Assembly (NCBI GenBank): GCA_964388835.1 | Contig: CAYMBZ010000048.1 | Coordinates: 1-11,853, forward strand | Reading direction: 5' to 3' | Source: UBA1738 sp964388835 | GTDB taxonomy: Bacteria; Bacillota; Clostridia; UBA1381 | DNA length: 11,853 bases | Shown here: piece after piece, positions 1-6,871 of the stretch | Position numbering within the stretch: position 1 is the stretch's first letter | How the letters are laid out: the number at the start of each line of letters is the position of its first letter | The notes under the pieces: model-generated | The model's database searches: none | Seen by the model: the letters and a program-made list of their open reading frames with translations, nothing else | Told to the model about the DNA's origin: nothing | Made by a program: the position numbers and the translations under genes

Positions 1-580
1 GCATTGCGCTATTGTGGAGAAAGTTTCCGTCCTCCTTAACTGTAACGGTACCGTTTTCATCAACGCCGTCAGTAGAAAAAAACATTATATCCGCATGAAA
101 GGAAGCAAATCCTTGCGCCGCAATTATTCCGGAAAGTGTGCCGGGAAGTTCGGTCAGCTCCCCGCCGGTTGAATAAACCCGTATGCCGTTTTCCTTAAGG
201 TATGATGCAAGCATGATATTGTTTGTGATAACGGTTAAATCCTTTTTTTCGGTTAAATAATGCCCCATATACTGCGCGGTTGTGGAGCCGTCCAAAAACA
301 CTATATCTCCGTTTTTAACAAGCTTGGACGCGGCATACGCTATTTGATTTTTTTCGGACTTCATCAGGTGTTGGCGGAATTTAAATGGTGTGTAGCTTTC
401 CTCATTGATTTCAACGCCGCCGTAACTTCTTTTTACTATGCCCTGCTTTTCAAGCAGAGTAAGGTCGCGGCGGATGCTGGCGGGGCTGTAATGTATTTGC
501 TCCACAAGATAGTCTACTGTTGCGTAGTGCGTGGATTTAAGAATTTTTATTATCGCGTTAAGGCGCTCCTGCTGATACAT
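1..580 (-). CDS. DeoR-family transcriptional regulator, GlpR-like (C-terminus cut off)
   Basis: Partial gene: 193 residues from ATG at 580 run open to the window edge; the family is usually about 250 residues, so some 60 C-terminal residues are missing. The start is set by AAAGGAGA at 589-596, eight bases upstream. Residues 1-56 form the DeoR winged helix-turn-helix, with a recognition helix around SPASIRRDL (32-40) and the typical RSYGG wing (51-55). The rest is the DeoR sugar-phosphate sensor fold, with DGST (98-101), VITN (117-120), STGG (137-140) and STDGVDENG (169-177). Family members usually repress a neighbouring catabolic operon and are released by a phosphorylated intermediate. It is divergent from the glycerol-phosphate-type operon, which suggests it controls that operon and senses glycerol-3-phosphate, DHAP or a similar metabolite. 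The operon assignment is inference from position; the family call is secure. Confidence 0.9.
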   Translation of the reverse strand, partial: MYQQERLNAIIKILKSTHYATVDYLVEQIHYSPASIRRDLTLLEKQGIVKRSYGGVEINEESYTPFKFRQHLMKSEKNQIAYAASKLVKNGDIVFLDGSTTAQYMGHYLTEKKDLTVITNNIMLASYLKENGIRVYSTGGELTELPGTLSGIIAAQGFASFHADIMFFSTDGVDENGTVTVKEDGNFLHNSAM

Positions 581-633
581 GTATGATATCTCCTTTGATT
601 AAAGTTGATTATTCTTCAAAAAAACCGCCATTG

Positions 634-661
634 TTGATTTTTCCTGCTCATATGCTATAAT
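634..661 (+). promoter_or_regulatory. Sigma-A promoter of the glycerol-phosphate-type operon
   Basis: TTGATT (634-639) and a perfect TATAAT (656-661) are 16 bases apart. TG at 653-654 adds an extended -10 element. Transcription would start near 668, giving a leader of about 90 bases before the ATG at 758. The -10 lies in the palindrome TATAATTATA (656-665) shared with the opposing promoter. Confidence 0.72.
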
Positions 662-688
662 TATAAAGGGTATTTGCGGTAAAGTCAA
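660..688 (-). promoter_or_regulatory. Sigma-A promoter of the DeoR-family regulator gene
   Basis: On the minus strand, TTGACT (688-683) is followed after exactly 17 bases by TATAAT (665-660), a near-consensus promoter. Transcription would start near 653, giving a leader of about 70 bases to the ATG at 580. Its -10 overlaps the -10 of the rightward promoter by two bases, so the two promoters face each other rather than lying back to back. Confidence 0.7.
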
Positions 689-742
689 TAGTTATGCAAA
701 TATAAACATATAACGGCAGAGGTTTTAAAGCATTTGCCGTAA
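671..742. repeat. Repeated motif and inverted repeats in the operon leader (possible operators)
   Basis: TATTTGCGGTAA (671-682) and CATTTGCCGTAA (731-742) match at 10 of 12 positions. ATTTGC (672-677) and GCAAAT (696-701) form an inverted repeat spanning the -35 of the leftward promoter. ACGGCA (713-718) and TGCCGT (735-740) form another just upstream of the ribosome binding site GGGAGGA (744-750). These are candidate regulator sites, but short repeats of this kind arise by chance in AT-rich DNA. Confidence 0.3.
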
Positions 743-757
743 CGGGAGGAATAGAAA

Positions 758-2191
758 ATGTATGATGTTGCGGTGATAGGAGCCGGAGTTACCGGTGCCA
801 TGATTGCAAGAGAGCTTTCCAAATACAACGCGAAAGTTTGTATTTTGGATAAAGCAAACGACGTTGCAACAGGGGCAACACGCGCAAATTCGGCGATTGT
901 GCATGCCGGATTCGATGCAAAGGAAGGAAGCCTTAAGGCAAAACTGAACGTAAAGGGTTCGAAAATGATGAAGCAAGTAACCGATGAGCTTGGGGTTAAG
1001 TACAAAAACAACGGATCACTTGTTATCGGCTTTGATGAAGAGGACAAAAAGACAATAAACGAGCTTTTTGAGCGCGGAAACAAAAACGGTGTTGAGGGAC
1101 TTAAGGTTATTGATAAGGAAGAACTTAAGCGCCTTGAGCCAAACATATCGGAAAGTGCGATTTGTGCGCTTTACGCACCGACCGGCGCAATTGTCTGTCC
1201 GTATGATTTGACAATCGCGGCAGTAGGCAACGCAATGGATAACGGCGTTGAGTTGAAGCTGAATTTTGAGGTTAAGGGAATAGAAAATGACGGCGGAGTT
1301 TATACTGTTAAGTCGGAAAAGGAAACGATTGAAGCGCGCTATGTTGTAAACGCGGCAGGCGTTTTTGCCGATGAGATTGCGAAGCTTGCGGGGGATGATT
1401 CGTTCGCCATTACCCCGAGACGCGGCGAATACATTTTGCTTGATAAAGAGTGCGGCGGATTGGTTTCACACACAATTTTCAGAACCCCGTCCAAAATGGG
1501 TAAGGGTATACTTGTTTCACCGACCGTTGACGGAAATCTTTTGACGGGACCTACATCTGTTGATATTGAGGATAAGGAGAATACCGCAACAACAAGCGCG
1601 GGACTTTCGCTTGTTATAAAAGAGGCGTCGGAAAACTTAAAGGCCGTACCGTTTAACAAAACAATCACTTCATTCTGCGGATTGCGTGCAACGGGAAGCT
1701 CCGGAGATTTTATCATCAATTCACCGAAAGCCGGATTTATAAATGCGGCAGGTATCGAATCACCGGGACTTTCGGCTTCTCCGGCTGTGGCTGAATATGT
1801 GGTTGAGCTTTTGCGTGAGCAGGGCTTTGATGCGGAAGAAAACCGTGAATTTAATCCGATAAGACGCTCGGCGCACTATTTTAAGGAAGCAAGCATAGAG
1901 GAAAAAAATGAAATTATAAAGAAGCGCCCGGAATTCGGCAGAGTGGTATGCAGATGTGAGGTTGTGACCGAGGGCGAAATTCTGGATGCGATACATACAA
2001 ATCCTAAAGCTACCGACTTAGACGGTGTTAAGCGCAGAACAAGGTCGGGAATGGGAAGATGCCAGAGCGGGTTCTGTTCCCCGTATGTTGTGGAAATTTT
2101 GGCACGGGAGCTGGGTATTCCGTATGAAAGTGTCACAAAATCCGGCGGAAATTCGTATATAAATGTCGGAAAAACAAAGGAGGCGGAATAA
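758..2191 (+). CDS. FAD-dependent dehydrogenase with C-terminal [2Fe-2S] domain, GlpA-like (likely glycerol-3-phosphate dehydrogenase)
   Basis: 477 residues; GGGAGGA at 744-750 sets the ATG. Residues 8-13 (GAGVTG) are the N-terminal Rossmann FAD site, and the DAO/GlpA-type fold extends to about 375 (for example ITPRRGEY near 220 and CGLRATGSSGD near 309). The C-terminal part carries C398, C400, C435 and C440 (CxC, 34 residues, CxxxxC), the pattern of a BFD-like [2Fe-2S] domain as in GlpA. Related proteins oxidise sn-glycerol-3-phosphate to DHAP, or 2-hydroxy acids such as 2-hydroxyglutarate. A DeoR-type regulator, a GlpB-like partner and a G1P dehydrogenase in the same operon favour glycerol-3-phosphate. 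It is probably cytoplasmic or peripheral, as no membrane segment is visible. Its stop overlaps the next start by one base (TAATG), implying coupled translation. Fold and cofactors are secure; the substrate is inferred. Confidence 0.85.
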   Translation: MYDVAVIGAGVTGAMIARELSKYNAKVCILDKANDVATGATRANSAIVHAGFDAKEGSLKAKLNVKGSKMMKQVTDELGVKYKNNGSLVIGFDEEDKKTINELFERGNKNGVEGLKVIDKEELKRLEPNISESAICALYAPTGAIVCPYDLTIAAVGNAMDNGVELKLNFEVKGIENDGGVYTVKSEKETIEARYVVNAAGVFADEIAKLAGDDSFAITPRRGEYILLDKECGGLVSHTIFRTPSKMGKGILVSPTVDGNLLTGPTSVDIEDKENTATTSAGLSLVIKEASENLKAVPFNKTITSFCGLRATGSSGDFIINSPKAGFINAAGIESPGLSASPAVAEYVVELLREQGFDAEENREFNPIRRSAHYFKEASIEEKNEIIKKRPEFGRVVCRCEVVTEGEILDAIHTNPKATDLDGVKRRTRSGMGRCQSGFCSPYVVEILARELGIPYESVTKSGGNSYINVGKTKEAE

Positions 2192-3423
2192 TGGATTTGG
2201 TTATAATAGGCGGCGGCCCTGCCGGAATGAGTGCGGCGGTTGCGGCATACGAGAGCGGAATCAGAGATATGGTAATATTGGAGCGCGATGAGAGCCTGGG
2301 CGGAATACTGCAGCAGTGCATACATAACGGCTTCGGACTTCATAAATTCGGCGAGGAGCTTACCGGACCTGAATACGCTTGGAAATATGAGAAAAAGGTG
2401 CGTGAGCTGGGAATTCCGGTTAAGCTCGGCACAATGGTTTTGGATATTACCGAGGATAAGGTGATAACGGCAACAAATCCCGAGGACGGAATTTTTACCA
2501 TAGAGGCAAAGGCGATTATTCTCGCAATGGGTTGCCGCGAACGTTCAAAAGGTGCGCTTAACATAGCGGGTTCACGTCCTGCGGGAATTTACAGCGCAGG
2601 AACAGCGCAGAAGTATGTAAATATGAAAGGTTACATGCCGGGAAAGGATGTTGTAATCTTAGGTTCGGGAGATATCGGTCTTATCATGGCAAGACGAATG
2701 ACTTTGGAGGGTGCAAAGGTTCACGCTGTTTGTGAGCTCATGCCTTATTCCGGCGGTCTTGCAAGAAATATAGAGCAGTGTTTGAATGATTTTAATATTC
2801 CTCTCAAATTAAGTCATACTGTGGTTGAAATTCACGGCAAGGAGCGCGTAACCGGTGTTACGATAGCAAAGGTGGACGAAAACCGCAGACCTATCGAGGA
2901 AACAAAGGAATATATTCCGTGTGATACATTGCTTCTTTCTGTTGGACTTATTCCGGAGAATGAGCTTTCAAAAAATATCGGTCTTTCATTAAGCCGCGTG
3001 ACAAACGGAGCGGACGTTGACCAGGACAGACAGACATCAACAGAGGGCATTTTTGCCTGCGGAAACGTTTTGCATGTTCATGACTTGGTTGACTTTGTTT
3101 CGGAAGAGGCGGAAATTGCCGGAAAGAGCGCCGCAAGATATATCATGGACGAGAAGAAAAATACATGCGATATAGCTCTTGAAACGGACGGAAAAATCCG
3201 TTACACCGTTCCGCAGAGAATAACCGAAAACAAGGATGTAAAAGTATATTTCAGAGTTTCGGATGTGTTCAAGAATATTAAAATTAATGTTTATAACGGC
3301 GAAAACGTAGTATTTTCAAAGCGGAAGCAGAAAGCGGCTCCGGGAGAAATGGAGAGTATTCTGCTTAAGAAAGAAATGCTTGAGGGCGCGGAAAAGCTCA
3401 CATTCAAGATTGAGGAGGTATGA
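2191..3423 (+). CDS. FAD/NAD(P)-dependent oxidoreductase, partner of the GlpA-like dehydrogenase (GlpB/HcnB-like)
   Basis: 410 residues; AAGGAGG at 2177-2183 lies seven bases before the ATG. Residues 7-12 (GGGPAG) are the FAD Rossmann motif. QQCIHNGFGLHKF (41-53) followed by ELTGPEYA is the typical signature of this group. GSGDIG (158-163) is a second dinucleotide site, probably for NAD(P), and GIFACGN (286-292) is the second FAD-contact motif. From about 335 there is a beta-rich tail of some 75 residues that I do not recognise. There is no redox CxxC, so it is not a thioredoxin reductase. In clustered systems such as GlpAB, HcnBC and opine oxidases, such subunits pass electrons between a dehydrogenase subunit and a second carrier. 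Here it likely connects the GlpA-like enzyme to NAD(P) or another acceptor. Its stop lies two bases before the DUF1667 start. Confidence 0.82.
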   Translation: MDLVIIGGGPAGMSAAVAAYESGIRDMVILERDESLGGILQQCIHNGFGLHKFGEELTGPEYAWKYEKKVRELGIPVKLGTMVLDITEDKVITATNPEDGIFTIEAKAIILAMGCRERSKGALNIAGSRPAGIYSAGTAQKYVNMKGYMPGKDVVILGSGDIGLIMARRMTLEGAKVHAVCELMPYSGGLARNIEQCLNDFNIPLKLSHTVVEIHGKERVTGVTIAKVDENRRPIEETKEYIPCDTLLLSVGLIPENELSKNIGLSLSRVTNGADVDQDRQTSTEGIFACGNVLHVHDLVDFVSEEAEIAGKSAARYIMDEKKNTCDIALETDGKIRYTVPQRITENKDVKVYFRVSDVFKNIKINVYNGENVVFSKRKQKAAPGEMESILLKKEMLEGAEKLTFKIEEV

Positions 3424-3425
3424 GT

Positions 3426-3773
3426 ATGACAAGAGAATTGACATGTATTGTTTGTCCTATGGGATGCAGCCTTAAGGTGGAGCTTGACGGCAAAAATGTA
3501 ACAGCCGTTTCGGGAAATACCTGTAAGCGCGGCGAAGAATACGCAAAAACCGAGTGCACAAATCCGCAAAGAACCGTTACCACAACGGTGATGTGCTCTG
3601 ACGGCACACCGATTGCGGTTAAGACGGACAGACCGGTTAAGAAAGACGACATTTTTGAAGTAATGAAAATTGTGAACAAAACTACCGTAAAATTGCCGAT
3701 TAATGTGGGCGATGTTTTAATTGAAAATGTGTGTGGAAGCAACATTATTGCATCGGCGGGACGGTCTGAATAA
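3426..3773 (+). CDS. DUF1667 family small cysteine-motif protein, probable Fe-S electron carrier
   Basis: 115 residues. An in-frame ATG at 3420 lies one base after AGGAGG (3413-3418), too close for initiation; ATG at 3426 is seven bases away and is chosen. The N-terminus has C7, C10 and C14 (CxxCPxGC), then C33 in CKRG, with a further cysteine at 44. The CxxCxxxC-x18-C layout followed by K-R-G resembles the [4Fe-4S]-binding N-terminus of molybdopterin oxidoreductases. The rest is short beta strands without membrane segments. DUF1667 proteins are characteristically encoded next to the two preceding flavoprotein genes, so this is likely the third component of the same complex. No DUF1667 function is established that I know of; the Fe-S role is inferred from the cysteines. 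Confidence 0.82.
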   Translation: MTRELTCIVCPMGCSLKVELDGKNVTAVSGNTCKRGEEYAKTECTNPQRTVTTTVMCSDGTPIAVKTDRPVKKDDIFEVMKIVNKTTVKLPINVGDVLIENVCGSNIIASAGRSE

Positions 3774-3792
3774 CAAATATGGGAGAAATGTG

Positions 3793-4590
3793 ATGAACAA
3801 AGAAATATTAAAGAATAAAAAGCTATTTCTTTTGGATATGGACGGAACCATATATCTTGATGATGACCTTTTTGACGGAACGCTCGATTTTTTGCGGTAT
3901 GTAAAGGAAATAGGCGGAAGATATATGTTCCTGACAAATAATTCATCAAAAAGCGTGGATAAATATATCGAAAAGCTTGCAAGTCTCGGGATAAAATCGG
4001 AGGCAGAGGACTTTTTGACTTCAACAAACGCGACGGCGTTGTATCTTTCGAAAAAAAGTTATAAAAAGATATATGCTTTCGGAACAGCTTCCTTTAGGGA
4101 ACAGCTTATTGAGGCCGGACTTCCCGTTACCGATACCTTGGCGGATGACATTGATTGTCTGTGCATGGGATTTGATACCGAGCTGACTTTTAAAAAGTTG
4201 GAGGATGCATGTATTTTGCTGGGACGCGGAGTGGATTACATTGCAACAAACCCGGATTGGGTATGCCCCACATGGTACGGATTTGTTCCGGATTGCGGTT
4301 CGGTAAGCTCAATGCTGTATAATGCAACCGGCAGAAAACCGCATTTCATCGGAAAGCCTCAGCCGGAAATGGCACTTTTGGCACTGGACAAAACCGGCTA
4401 CAAGAAGGATGAAACGGTTATCATGGGGGACAGGCTTTATACCGATATCGCGTGCGGAGTTAACGCGGGCATAAGCAGTATTTTCGTGCTCAGCGGCGAG
4501 GGAACAATGGATGATGTTGAAAAAAGCGATGTTAAACCGGAGTTTATCTATGAAAATATTCGTGAGTTGTATACGGATTTAACGAGATAG
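3793..4590 (+). CDS. HAD-superfamily IIA sugar/glycerol-phosphate phosphatase (NagD/AraL-like)
   Basis: 265 residues from ATG 3793, preceded by GGGAG at 3781-3785. A TTG-started extension from 3721 would overlap the previous gene and has no ribosome site. All four HAD motifs are present: DMDGT (15-19, nucleophile D15 and acid D17), T48 in LTNNSS, K188 in GKPQPEM, and GDRLYTD (212-218; D213 and D218). The cap between motifs II and III is type C2a, as in NagD, AraL and mammalian phosphoglycolate/glycerol-phosphate phosphatase. These enzymes dephosphorylate small phospho-sugars, phosphoglycolate or glycerol phosphates. It is cytoplasmic. In B. subtilis the homologous araL lies directly upstream of araM, the same order as here. 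A glycerol-phosphate substrate or a metabolite-repair role is plausible; the substrate cannot be read from the sequence. Confidence 0.85.
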   Translation: MNKEILKNKKLFLLDMDGTIYLDDDLFDGTLDFLRYVKEIGGRYMFLTNNSSKSVDKYIEKLASLGIKSEAEDFLTSTNATALYLSKKSYKKIYAFGTASFREQLIEAGLPVTDTLADDIDCLCMGFDTELTFKKLEDACILLGRGVDYIATNPDWVCPTWYGFVPDCGSVSSMLYNATGRKPHFIGKPQPEMALLALDKTGYKKDETVIMGDRLYTDIACGVNAGISSIFVLSGEGTMDDVEKSDVKPEFIYENIRELYTDLTR

Positions 4591-4603
4591 CGGAGGAAAT
4601 AAT

Positions 4604-5863
4604 ATGAATATCAATGAACTGTTAAAAGATGTAAAATGCTCATGCGGACAGGTGCACAGCTGCGGAATAAAAAATGTACTGATTGAAGCGGGCGCGTCGA
4701 AAAAGGCGGGTGAGCTTTCCTGCGGCTACAACAGAATTTTGTTGGTGGCGGATACCAACACATACGCGGTATGCGGAAAACGTGTTGTATCACAGCTGGG
4801 CGAAAGACTGGAGAATACTCTGATTTTTGAAGGTGACGGATTTTTGATCCCCAATGAGGAGGCAATAGAAAAGCTTTCGGCGCACGTTACCGACAGCACC
4901 GACCTTATCATGGGAATAGGTTCGGGTGTTATACAGGATTTGTGCAAGTATGTGAGCTTTAAGAAAGAGTTGCCGTACCATATAATCGCAACTGCGCCGT
5001 CAATGGACGGGTACGCTTCAAAGGGCGCGGCAATGATTATCGGCAACATGAAAGTGACATATACGGCGCATGTGCCGGAAGTGATTATCGGCGATGCCGA
5101 AATTTTGAAAGACGCACCGATGGATATGATTAAATCCGGTTACGGCGATATACTCGGAAAATTCTCCTGCTTAAACGATTGGCGGCTAAGCCACGCGGTT
5201 AACAGCGAATATCTTTGCGAGTATGTATATGACTTGACATATGAAATGCTTTCAAAAACCAAAGATTTGGGAAAGCTTTTAACAGAACGTGATGAAGCGG
5301 CGATTAAAATCTTGACAGAGGCTTTAATCGGAGTGGGTATTGCTATGGCATATGTGGGCAATTCAAGACCGGCTTCGGGCAGTGAGCACCACCTTTCACA
5401 CTTTTTCGAGGTCATCGGAATTATGAAAAATGAGCCGTATTTCATGCATGGCACCGATGTGGCTTTTTCATGCGTGTACACACAGCGGTTGCGTGAAGAA
5501 CTTTTGAATTCCGAGCTTCCCGAAAGTGTGAAGCCATTTGATAAAGCGGATTGGGAAAGTAAAATCAAAAACGTTTACTATGATGCGGCAGACGGGGTTA
5601 TTGCGCTTCAAAACAAGCTTGGTTGGTACAATGATGATAACCTGGATGTTTATAAGGAAAAATGGGAAGAAATCAAAGAAATTTTGGCAGATACGCCGAC
5701 ATCGGAGGAGCTTATAGGGTACTTGAAGAACGCGGATATGGATATTGCCGAATTTGAAAAAATGTACGGCACGGAAAAAATCAATAACGCGATTTTGTAC
5801 GCTAAGGATTTAAAGGACAGATATACGGTTTTGTGGATGTATTATACATTGTGCCGAAGATAA
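4604..5863 (+). CDS. araM: sn-glycerol-1-phosphate dehydrogenase, AraM/EgsA type
   Basis: 419 residues, slightly longer than the roughly 390-400 usual for bacterial AraM. GGAGG at 4592-4596 gives the ATG. It belongs to the iron-dependent alcohol dehydrogenase/glycerol dehydrogenase superfamily. Residues 104-112 (GIGSGVIQD) bind the NAD(P) pyrophosphate, and TAPSMDGYAS (130-139) is a hallmark of G1P dehydrogenases. Metal ligands are D182 (GYGDILGK), a histidine of SEHHLSH (260-266) and H282 (MHGTD). The enzyme interconverts DHAP and sn-glycerol-1-phosphate with NAD(P)H. In archaea this starts ether lipid synthesis; in Bacillus AraM (Ni-dependent) is thought to feed heptaprenylglyceryl phosphate. 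As the last operon gene, beside a G3P-type dehydrogenase, it would connect G1P to the shared intermediate DHAP. The cytoplasmic location and family are confident; the direction in the cell is unknown. Confidence 0.88.
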   Translation: MNINELLKDVKCSCGQVHSCGIKNVLIEAGASKKAGELSCGYNRILLVADTNTYAVCGKRVVSQLGERLENTLIFEGDGFLIPNEEAIEKLSAHVTDSTDLIMGIGSGVIQDLCKYVSFKKELPYHIIATAPSMDGYASKGAAMIIGNMKVTYTAHVPEVIIGDAEILKDAPMDMIKSGYGDILGKFSCLNDWRLSHAVNSEYLCEYVYDLTYEMLSKTKDLGKLLTERDEAAIKILTEALIGVGIAMAYVGNSRPASGSEHHLSHFFEVIGIMKNEPYFMHGTDVAFSCVYTQRLREELLNSELPESVKPFDKADWESKIKNVYYDAADGVIALQNKLGWYNDDNLDVYKEKWEEIKEILADTPTSEELIGYLKNADMDIAEFEKMYGTEKINNAILYAKDLKDRYTVLWMYYTLCRR

Positions 5864-5868
5864 CAATT

Positions 5869-5922
5869 ACACTGCGAACAGAGTCATGAAGTTTCAGACG
5901 CTGTTTTGCAGTGTTATTTTTT
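5869..5922 (+). terminator. Intrinsic terminator of the five-gene operon
   Basis: ACACTGC (5869-5875) pairs with GCAGTGT (5908-5914), and the inner AACAG (5877-5881) pairs with CTGTT (5901-5905), with a small asymmetric bulge. The hairpin is followed by TTATTTTTT (5914-5922). It starts six bases after the araM stop. The last codons and TGA of the converging gene (5894-5896) lie inside the hairpin. On the minus strand the downstream T run is poor, so it mainly serves the rightward operon. Confidence 0.8.
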
Positions 5923-6871
5923 GTGTGCGCAAAAATGGGTAGGAAATCAGGCGGGATGAGTCGAGATTTTCGTTAAACAGCTGTACGGCAGTTATAGATT
6001 GGTTGGAATAGGTTGTGTAAAGATATATGCCGCGGCATAAATTCATACATGATGTGTAAACGGTGATTTCATCCTTTCCGTCAACCTTTACACAGCCTTT
6101 TGTATGTTCCGCGGCGGCGAGAATGTGAAAGAATTGACTTATGCTCTCAGCTTCTGTTTCGACTTTTGTTGCATTGAGTTTTGTAAATACTGTGCGAACA
6201 AATCGCGAAACGGAAGATAAGTCTCCGGGCAGACCGAGACCGCCCATGCCGCGCGAATATGCGGAGAGCGGAAGTGTATTTGTAAAGGTGTTTTCGGGAT
6301 TTTTTGCCGATAAGCCGATGTAGTTGTTGAGATTAAACATCTGGATATCAAAGGTGGGGCTGTTTGTCAGCACACCTACGGGATTATCATAGACTTTTAT
6401 GCCGCCAGGGAGGGGTTCTGCGGTTATTGAAGCATGTTTATCCGCAAAAATCCAGTGGAGCGGGGTTAGGGGGAAAGCACTGCTGAAAACATCATCGGTG
6501 ATGTTTATGCCGCAAAGCCGATTTTTTATATCATATACGCTGGAGCATTGCGCCATAATCCATTGCATAAGCTCAAAGGATGCAAGGTTGGTTTTGTTTT
6601 TTTGGGGCGGAAGATACGCGGCATATTGCGGGAAATTCAACGCGGCGCATGCCAGACCTTTTTCGTTCATTGCGTCGTAATAAAGCGGATAAGAGTCCTT
6701 GATAATTGCTGTGCCGATTACGGCAAAATGCGTGCAAAGAGCCTCGGTGCGGCGAAATTTGAGCGGGAAGTTTCTCGGCGTTATAACGACAGATTCGTTA
6801 TAGGAATATTCGAGGTCAAGGTTGCGCCCGAAAAGGCAATCGGCGGCATTGTAGGTTACTGCTGTACACAT
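5894..6871 (-). CDS. bsh: Choloylglycine hydrolase family protein, probable bile salt hydrolase
   Basis: 325 residues, normal for the family. The ATG at 6871 is chosen because AGGAG lies eight bases upstream and because it places Cys at position 2; removal of Met would expose the N-terminal nucleophile of an Ntn hydrolase. An in-frame start at 6934 would add 21 residues before that Cys. By alignment from memory with the Clostridium perfringens enzyme, catalytic residues are C2, R16, D19, N79, N170 and R223. The blocks FGRNLDLEYSYN (14-25), TNSPTFD (169-175) and GLPGDLSSVSRFVR (213-226) are close to bile salt hydrolases. The enzyme would deconjugate glycine or taurine from bile acids; penicillin V acylase or N-acyl-homoserine lactone activity are alternatives in this family. 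There is no signal peptide, so it is probably cytoplasmic. The gene is monocistronic and converges on the araM operon. Confidence 0.87.
   Translation of the reverse strand: MCTAVTYNAADCLFGRNLDLEYSYNESVVITPRNFPLKFRRTEALCTHFAVIGTAIIKDSYPLYYDAMNEKGLACAALNFPQYAAYLPPQKNKTNLASFELMQWIMAQCSSVYDIKNRLCGINITDDVFSSAFPLTPLHWIFADKHASITAEPLPGGIKVYDNPVGVLTNSPTFDIQMFNLNNYIGLSAKNPENTFTNTLPLSAYSRGMGGLGLPGDLSSVSRFVRTVFTKLNATKVETEAESISQFFHILAAAEHTKGCVKVDGKDEITVYTSCMNLCRGIYLYTTYSNQSITAVQLFNENLDSSRLISYPFLRTQKITLQNSV

Noticed and set aside
694..707. Possible catabolite-repression (cre) site, TGCAAATATAAACA
   Set aside because: The outer bases fit, but the essential central CG and several flanking bases do not match the cre consensus.
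593..757. Riboswitch or T-box in the operon leader
   Set aside because: The leader is about 90 bases with only one weak 6-bp inverted repeat, and no known aptamer motif or terminator is visible.
1876..2343. Minus-strand open frame of 155 residues across the junction of the two flavoprotein genes
   Set aside because: It opposes strong family motifs on the plus strand and has no initiation signal; a shadow of coding sequence.
2191..3423. Thioredoxin-reductase or disulfide reductase identity for the second flavoprotein
   Set aside because: It has the overall two-dinucleotide-site fold but no active-site CxxC.
3721..3792. TTG-initiated 24-residue N-terminal extension of the HAD phosphatase
   Set aside because: It would overlap the DUF1667 gene, lacks a ribosome site, and the HAD nucleophile motif is normally near residue 10-20, as given by ATG 3793.
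3404..4027. Minus-strand open frame of 207 residues across the DUF1667 and HAD genes
   Set aside because: It is antisense to two well-supported genes with intact motifs, has no ribosome site, and its product is low-complexity without recognisable features.
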